From positions 62,001-126,000 of the forward strand of contig NZ_QBKT01000002.1 in assembly GCF_003054265.1 (NCBI RefSeq): 64,000 nucleotides of DNA, read 5' to 3'. A model generated the notes under the pieces. The model did not search any database. It was given only the letters and a program-made list of their open reading frames with translations, and had not been told where the DNA came from. Positions 58,684 to 64,000 of this stretch are shown here, piece after piece; position 1 is the stretch's first letter; the number at the start of each line of letters is the position of its first letter. Source of the DNA: Kordia periserrulae (GTDB taxonomy: Bacteria; Bacteroidota; Bacteroidia; Flavobacteriales; Flavobacteriaceae). The position numbers and the translations under genes are program-made.

Positions 58684-61239
58684 TTACGATTCTGTTGGCT
58701 TTTCAGCTTTTTCAATCTTGATAGTTAATTCATCATTATCTTCGTCCAAATCCATGAAAATTTTGTCACCTTCATGAATTTTTGAGGTAATGATTTCTTC
58801 AGCAAGCGCATCTTCAATATACTTTTGAATGGCTCTTTTTAGCGGTCTTGCACCGTATTGTTTGTCAAAACCTTTGTCAGCGATATAATCTTTTGCTTTA
58901 TCACTTAGCAGCAAATCGTAGCCTAAACCTTTGATTCGAGCATACAACTTCGCAATTTCGATATCAATAATTTTGTGAATGTCTTCACGCTCAAGCGAGT
59001 TGAAGATAACCACATCGTCGATTCTATTTAAGAACTCTGGAGCAAACGCTTTTTTCAAAGCATTTTCAATCACACCTTTTGCGTGGTCATCTGCTTGTGT
59101 TTTCTTCGCAGCCGTTCCAAAACCAACACCAGCACCAAAGTCTTTCAACTTACGCGCACCAATATTTGATGTCATGATGATGATACTATTTCTAAAGTCA
59201 ATTTTACGACCTAGACTGTCCGTTAAATAACCGTCATCCAACACTTGTAACAACATATTGAACACATCTGGATGCGCTTTTTCAACCTCATCTAATAATA
59301 TAACTGCATACGGTTTTCTACGAACTTTTTCTGTTAATTGTCCACCTTCTTCATATCCAACATATCCTGGAGGCGCACCTACTAAACGTGAAATGGCGAA
59401 TTTTTCCATGTATTCACTCATGTCAATTCGGATCAATGCTTCTTCGGAATCGAATAATTCACGCGCCAATACTTTTGCTAACTGCGTTTTACCAACTCCA
59501 GTTTGTCCTAAAAAGATAAATGAACCAATTGGCTTATTTGGGTCTTTAAGTCCCGCACGGTTACGCTGAATGGCTTTTACAACCTTTCCAACCGCTTCAT
59601 CTTGACCGATAACTTTTCCTTTAATCAATTCAGGAAGTTGTGCCAATTTGTTGCTTTCCGTTTGTGCAATTCTATTTACAGGAATTCCAGTCATCATAGA
59701 AACAACATCTGCTACATTATCTTCATCAACCGTTTCTTTATGCTGTTTGGATTCTTCTTCCCACTTTTCTTGTGAAATTGCCAATTCTTTCTCCAAACGT
59801 TTTTCGTCGTCTCTTAATTTAGCAGCTTCTTCATATTTCTGTTTTTTCACGACAGAATTTTTCAATTCGCGCACTTCTTCTAATTGACGTTCCAAATCTA
59901 AAATTTGTTTTGGTACATCAATATTCGTAATGTGAACGCGTGAACCTGCTTCGTCTAACGCATCAATCGCTTTGTCTGGAAGAAAACGATCGGTCATGTA
60001 TCTATTGGTCAATGTTACACAAGCTCTAATCGCTTCATCAGTATAACTTACATTGTGATGCTCTTCGTATTTGTCTTTGATATTTTCAAGAATTTCGATG
60101 GTTTCTTCTACAGAAGTAGGTTCTACCACAACTTTTTGAAAACGTCTTTCCAAAGCACCATCTTTCTCAATATATTGTCTGTACTCATCTAACGTAGTAG
60201 CACCAATACATTGGATTTCTCCTCTGGCAAGTGCAGGTTTGAACATGTTTGATGCGTCTAAGCTTCCGGTAGCGCCACCAGCGCCGACGATTGTGTGAAT
60301 TTCATCAATAAAAAGAATTATATCATCATTCTTTTCCAATTCGTTCATCACCGCTTTCATACGCTCTTCAAACTGACCTCTGTATTTGGTTCCAGCGACC
60401 AAGCTTGCCAAGTCGAGCGTTACCACTCTTTTATTAAAAAGAATGCGCGACACTTTACGTTTTATAATTCTGTTAGCCAAACCTTCCGCAATGGCAGATT
60501 TACCAACGCCAGGTTCACCTATTAAAATTGGATTGTTCTTTTTACGTCTGCTCAAAATTTGAGAAACACGCTCAATTTCTTTTTCACGTCCCACCACAGG
60601 ATCTAGTTTTCCTTCTTCCGCAAGTGCAGTTAAATCTCTTCCAAAATTGTCTAACACAGGCGTTTTGGACTTTTTATTGACTTTTCCACCGGAGTTTGAA
60701 GAACCAAATGGGTTTTCTTTTGAAGATTCTTGCGAACTGCCGCTGTCATCGGAAAATGATTCCGCGCGTGGTGTATCTATATAATCGTCGTCATTTGTTA
60801 TCATATACTTAAATTGCTCTTTAACATTATCGTAATCCACTTTTAGCTTATTTAAAAGCTTCGTAGTTGGATCGTTTTCGTTTCGTAAAATGCACAATAA
60901 TAAATGTGCAGTATTGATAGAAGAACTTTGAAAAAGTTTCGCTTCTAAAAATGTAGTTTTGAGTGCTCTTTCGGCTTGTCTGGTTAAATGTAAGTTGCGC
61001 TTTTCATTAGCAGCAACTGCCACATTTGGATTTGCGGGACTCAATATCTCAACTTTTCGACGCAGGTGTGTCAAATCGACATCCAACGCGTTCAAAATGT
61101 TGATTGCTTTGCCGCTTCCATCACGAAGAAGCCCAAGCATCAAATGTTCTGTGCCAATGAAATCATGGCCAAGACGCAATGCTTCTTCCTTGCTGTAGGC
61201 GATTACATCCTTTACTCTTGGGGAGAAATTATCATCCAT
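58684..61239 (-). CDS. clpC: ATP-dependent Clp protease ATP-binding subunit ClpC
   Basis: ClpC is an AAA+ unfoldase that feeds ClpP. The 851 residues have a double Clp-N repeat (about 5-145) and AAA-1 with GEPGVGKSAIAEGL (about 242-255). A UVR/linker helix region (LEKELAISQEKW) sits in a coiled-coil middle, and AAA-2 has GQTGVGKTQLAK (about 580-591). The C-terminal D2-small domain includes YGARPLKRAIQ. The second Walker A has GQTG rather than GPTG. It is monocistronic and divergent from gyrA. Confidence 0.95.
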   Translation of the reverse strand: MDDNFSPRVKDVIAYSKEEALRLGHDFIGTEHLMLGLLRDGSGKAINILNALDVDLTHLRRKVEILSPANPNVAVAANEKRNLHLTRQAERALKTTFLEAKLFQSSSINTAHLLLCILRNENDPTTKLLNKLKVDYDNVKEQFKYMITNDDDYIDTPRAESFSDDSGSSQESSKENPFGSSNSGGKVNKKSKTPVLDNFGRDLTALAEEGKLDPVVGREKEIERVSQILSRRKKNNPILIGEPGVGKSAIAEGLANRIIKRKVSRILFNKRVVTLDLASLVAGTKYRGQFEERMKAVMNELEKNDDIILFIDEIHTIVGAGGATGSLDASNMFKPALARGEIQCIGATTLDEYRQYIEKDGALERRFQKVVVEPTSVEETIEILENIKDKYEEHHNVSYTDEAIRACVTLTNRYMTDRFLPDKAIDALDEAGSRVHITNIDVPKQILDLERQLEEVRELKNSVVKKQKYEEAAKLRDDEKRLEKELAISQEKWEEESKQHKETVDEDNVADVVSMMTGIPVNRIAQTESNKLAQLPELIKGKVIGQDEAVGKVVKAIQRNRAGLKDPNKPIGSFIFLGQTGVGKTQLAKVLARELFDSEEALIRIDMSEYMEKFAISRLVGAPPGYVGYEEGGQLTEKVRRKPYAVILLDEVEKAHPDVFNMLLQVLDDGYLTDSLGRKIDFRNSIIIMTSNIGARKLKDFGAGVGFGTAAKKTQADDHAKGVIENALKKAFAPEFLNRIDDVVIFNSLEREDIHKIIDIEIAKLYARIKGLGYDLLLSDKAKDYIADKGFDKQYGARPLKRAIQKYIEDALAEEIITSKIHEGDKIFMDLDEDNDELTIKIEKAEKPTES

Positions 61240-61497
61240 ATATCTTGTTTCCTTTCGACATTAAAATTAATACTTCAAACTGAATAATACAAAAATTGTT
61301 CCGCTATATCAGTATAATTGGCACAATAGAAGGAAAAAAATATTCAATTCAAAGTGTAAGACGATATAATCTAAAAAACTTATCAAAAATTGTTAATAAA
61401 AAAACGTTAAAATGAGGGGTGAAATCCTCGCGCAATACTAGCAAATGTTGTATATTGGCTCGATTTGTAAAACTCGAAATATTAAAACTTAAAATAC

Positions 61498-64000
61498 ATG
61501 GCAGAAGGAGAAAAATTAATCCCCATTAATATTGAAGATGAGATGAAGTCTGCTTACATCGATTATTCGATGTCAGTCATTGTGTCACGTGCACTTCCAG
61601 ATGTTAGAGATGGTATGAAACCTGTACATCGTAGAGTGTTGTTTGGAATGCATGAACTTGGAGTTAGATCCAGCTCCGCCCATAAAAAATCTGCAAGAAT
61701 CGTAGGTGAAGTACTTGGTAAGTATCACCCGCACGGCGATACCTCTGTGTATGACGCTATGGTTCGAATGGCGCAAGAATGGAGTTTGCGCTATATGTTA
61801 GTCGATGGACAAGGAAACTTTGGTTCTATTGACGGCGATAGTCCTGCAGCAATGCGTTATACAGAAGCAAGAATGCGTAAGATATCTGATGACATGCTGG
61901 CAGATATTGACAAAGATACGGTTGACCATTCCTTAAATTTTGACGATACGTTAAAAGAGCCAACGGTGTTGCCAACACGAGTACCTGGCTTATTAATTAA
62001 TGGTGCGTCTGGTATTGCAGTTGGAATGGCAACAAATATGCCTCCTCACAACTTATCGGAAGTCGTAGACGGAATTCACGCTTATATCGATAATAACGAT
62101 ATTGAAATTGACGAATTAATTCAGCATGTAAAAGCACCTGATTTTCCAACAGGAGGAATCATTTATGGTTATGATGGCGTGCGAGAAGCGTTTAAAACAG
62201 GACGTGGAAAAGTTGTCATGCGTGGAAAAGCTTCTATTGAAGAAGTCCAAGGAAGAGAATGTATCGTTGTTTCTGAAATTCCGTATCAAGTCAATAAGGC
62301 AGACATGATTAAGAAAACTGCCGATTTGATTAATGAAAAGAAAATTGACGGTATTTCTTCAATTCGTGATGAATCTGACCGAAAAGGAATGCGCATTGTA
62401 TATATATTGAAGCGTGAAGCGATTCCAAATATCGTTCTGAATAAATTATACAAATACACAGCGTTGCAGTCGTCTTTTAGTGTGAATAATATTGCATTGG
62501 TGAATGGACGCCCGCAATTGTTAAATTTAAAAGACTTAATACACTATTTCGTTGAGCATAGACACGAAGTTGTAACACGTAGAACGGAATACGAATTAAA
62601 GAAAGCTGAAGAGCGCGCACATATTTTAGAAGGATTGATTATTGCTTCTGACAATATTGACGAGGTGATTGCTATCATTCGTGGTTCACAAAATGCAGAA
62701 GATGCACGTAACAACTTAATCAAACGTTTTGAACTGACAGAGATTCAGGCGAAAGCCATCGTAGAAATGCGATTGCGTCAATTGACAGGTCTGGAACAAG
62801 ACAAATTGCGTGCGGAGTATGAAGAGATCATGAAAAGTATCGAAGATTATAAAGATATTTTAGCAAATAAGTCTCGAAGAATGGACATCATCAAAGAAGA
62901 GTTGGCTGTTATCAAAGATAAATATGGTGACGAAAGACGTTCGATGATTGAATATGCTGGCGGTGACGTAAGTATTGAAGATTTAATTCCAGATGAAAAA
63001 GTAGTTATTACCATTTCACATGCAGGATACATTAAGCGTACTTCGCTGACGGAATATAAAAAGCAAAATAGAGGTGGTGTTGGACAAAAAGGAAGTGCGA
63101 CTCGAAACGAAGATTTCTTAGAGCATTTATTCGTTGGAACCAATCACCAATACATGTTGTTCTTTACGCAGCAAGGAAAATGTTTCTGGATGCGTGTGTA
63201 TGAAATTCCAGAAGGAAGCAAAACATCAAAAGGTAGAGCGATTCAAAACCTAATCAATATTGAAAAAGATGACAAAGTAAAAGCTTTCATCTGTACACAA
63301 AACTTGAAAGACGAAGAATATATCAATAGTCACTATGTGATTATGGCTACGAAAAAAGGACAAGTAAAAAAGACGCCTTTAGAGCAATATTCACGTCCGC
63401 GTACCAATGGAATCAACGCGATTACCATTAAAGAAGGTGATGAATTGTTAGAAGCGAAGTTGACTACTGGAAACAGTCAAGTGATGTTGGCAGTAAAATC
63501 TGGAAAAGCGATTCGTTTTGAAGAAGAAAAAACACGTCCGATGGGAAGAAATGCTTCTGGAGTGCGTGGAATTACCTTAGCCGATGAAAATGATGAAGTA
63601 GTAGGAATGGTTTCTGTAAACGATATGGAAAGCGATATTTTGGTAGTTTCTGAAAACGGATACGGAAAACGTTCAAGCTTAGAAGATTACCGAATTACCA
63701 ATCGTGGAGGAAAAGGTGTAAAAACCATCTCTGTTACAGAAAAAACAGGTAATTTAGTAGCCATTAAAAACGTAAGTGATGAAGATGGCTTGATGATTAT
63801 CAACAAATCTGGAATTGCAATTCGTATGGCAGTGTCTGATTTAAGAGTTATGGGAAGAGCGACACAAGGTGTTCGACTCATTAATATTAAAGGAAAAGAT
63901 TCAATTGCAGCAGTTGCCAAAGTTCATAACGAACAAGAGGAGGAAGATGATGCAGTGGAAGGTATTGAAAACACAGATGCTACAGAAAATGGCACGGCAG
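61498..64000 (+). CDS. gyrA: DNA gyrase subunit A (3' end cut by the window)
   Basis: GyrA cuts and rejoins DNA during supercoiling. The frame is open from ATG 61498 to the window end (834 codons), so little more than the acidic tail is missing. Tyr121 in [10 protein letters not shown] is the catalytic residue. [20 protein letters not shown] (about 74-93) is the quinolone-determining region: the residue at the Ser83 position of E. coli is Thr82, and Asp86 is kept. The C-terminal beta-pinwheel follows ([14 protein letters not shown] GyrA box near 522-532). The end is acidic (EEEDDAVE). It is divergent from clpC. Confidence 0.96.
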   Translation, partial: MAEGEKLIPINIEDEMKSAYIDYSMSVIVSRALPDVRDGMKPVHRRVLFGMHELGVRSSSAHKKSARIVGEVLGKYHPHGDTSVYDAMVRMAQEWSLRYMLVDGQGNFGSIDGDSPAAMRYTEARMRKISDDMLADIDKDTVDHSLNFDDTLKEPTVLPTRVPGLLINGASGIAVGMATNMPPHNLSEVVDGIHAYIDNNDIEIDELIQHVKAPDFPTGGIIYGYDGVREAFKTGRGKVVMRGKASIEEVQGRECIVVSEIPYQVNKADMIKKTADLINEKKIDGISSIRDESDRKGMRIVYILKREAIPNIVLNKLYKYTALQSSFSVNNIALVNGRPQLLNLKDLIHYFVEHRHEVVTRRTEYELKKAEERAHILEGLIIASDNIDEVIAIIRGSQNAEDARNNLIKRFELTEIQAKAIVEMRLRQLTGLEQDKLRAEYEEIMKSIEDYKDILANKSRRMDIIKEELAVIKDKYGDERRSMIEYAGGDVSIEDLIPDEKVVITISHAGYIKRTSLTEYKKQNRGGVGQKGSATRNEDFLEHLFVGTNHQYMLFFTQQGKCFWMRVYEIPEGSKTSKGRAIQNLINIEKDDKVKAFICTQNLKDEEYINSHYVIMATKKGQVKKTPLEQYSRPRTNGINAITIKEGDELLEAKLTTGNSQVMLAVKSGKAIRFEEEKTRPMGRNASGVRGITLADENDEVVGMVSVNDMESDILVVSENGYGKRSSLEDYRITNRGGKGVKTISVTEKTGNLVAIKNVSDEDGLMIINKSGIAIRMAVSDLRVMGRATQGVRLINIKGKDSIAAVAKVHNEQEEEDDAVEGIENTDATENGTA

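Overview
The window is a stretch of bacterial chromosome from the Bacteroidota, most likely a marine member of the Flavobacteriaceae; a Kordia-like organism is my guess and is not proven by the sequence. The evidence is the low G+C content, promoters of the form TTTG-N19-TAnnTTTG, a PorQ-type component of the type IX secretion system, a DnaX without its zinc-binding cysteines, an ECF sigma/head-GIN operon, and many small peptides with the flavobacterial double-glycine leader. No tRNA, rRNA, CRISPR array or complete insertion sequence was seen. One structural RNA is clear: RNase P RNA at about 39.8-40.1 kb.

Layout. 0-1.6 kb: end of a Cys-rich GG-leader peptide, a lipoprotein hydrolase and a small membrane protein. 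1.8-10.9 kb: an alpha-glucan locus, GlgE, a small membrane protein, maltokinase and GlgB, then a GH31 glucosidase; two peptide genes of lanthipeptide type sit on the opposite strand inside it. No treS is present. 11.3-14.2 kb: a four-gene minus-strand operon of ECF sigma factor, membrane-anchored putative anti-sigma protein and two secreted repeat proteins. 14.5-20.9 kb: lon, porQ and cmk, with a two-gene radical SAM/SPASM peptide islet between lon and porQ. 21-28.5 kb: a BON-LysM protein, rpsA, a lipoprotein with a HEIIH motif, pyrR-pyrB and another peptide gene. 28.5-31.9 kb: rnz, a membrane-spanning TPR/AraC regulator and two more peptide genes. 32-36.9 kb: pdxH, sixA-like, ppk1, ppx and an outer-membrane barrel. 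37.3-41.7 kb: miaE, dnaX, rnpB, a six-Cys peptide gene and yebC. 41.7-46.8 kb: an unknown secreted protein, a tail-specific protease, a sugar-nucleotide-type reductase and gcvT. 47-52.4 kb: thrA-thrB-thrC, preceded by a Thr/Ile-rich leader peptide with mutually exclusive hairpins. 52.5-64 kb: nnr, a TlpA-type lipoprotein, hutH, unknown genes including a paralogous pair, clpC and the start of gyrA (cut by the window end).

How the genes work together. GlgE, maltokinase and GlgB form the maltose-1-phosphate route to branched alpha-glucan. Ppk1, Ppx and the SixA-like phosphatase make a polyphosphate/phosphohistidine group. ThrA, ThrB and ThrC make threonine from aspartate, together with enzymes outside the window, and are probably under attenuation control.

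The most notable accessory content is eight GG-leader peptide genes spread over 41 kb. Only one of them has an adjacent modifying enzyme: the radical SAM/SPASM pair at 17.3-18.9 kb. The others lack any maturation or export gene nearby, which suggests that enzymes encoded elsewhere act on a dispersed substrate pool. Several families of palindromic or dispersed repeats fill the intergenic gaps, two of them exactly at the 3' ends of thrA and thrB.
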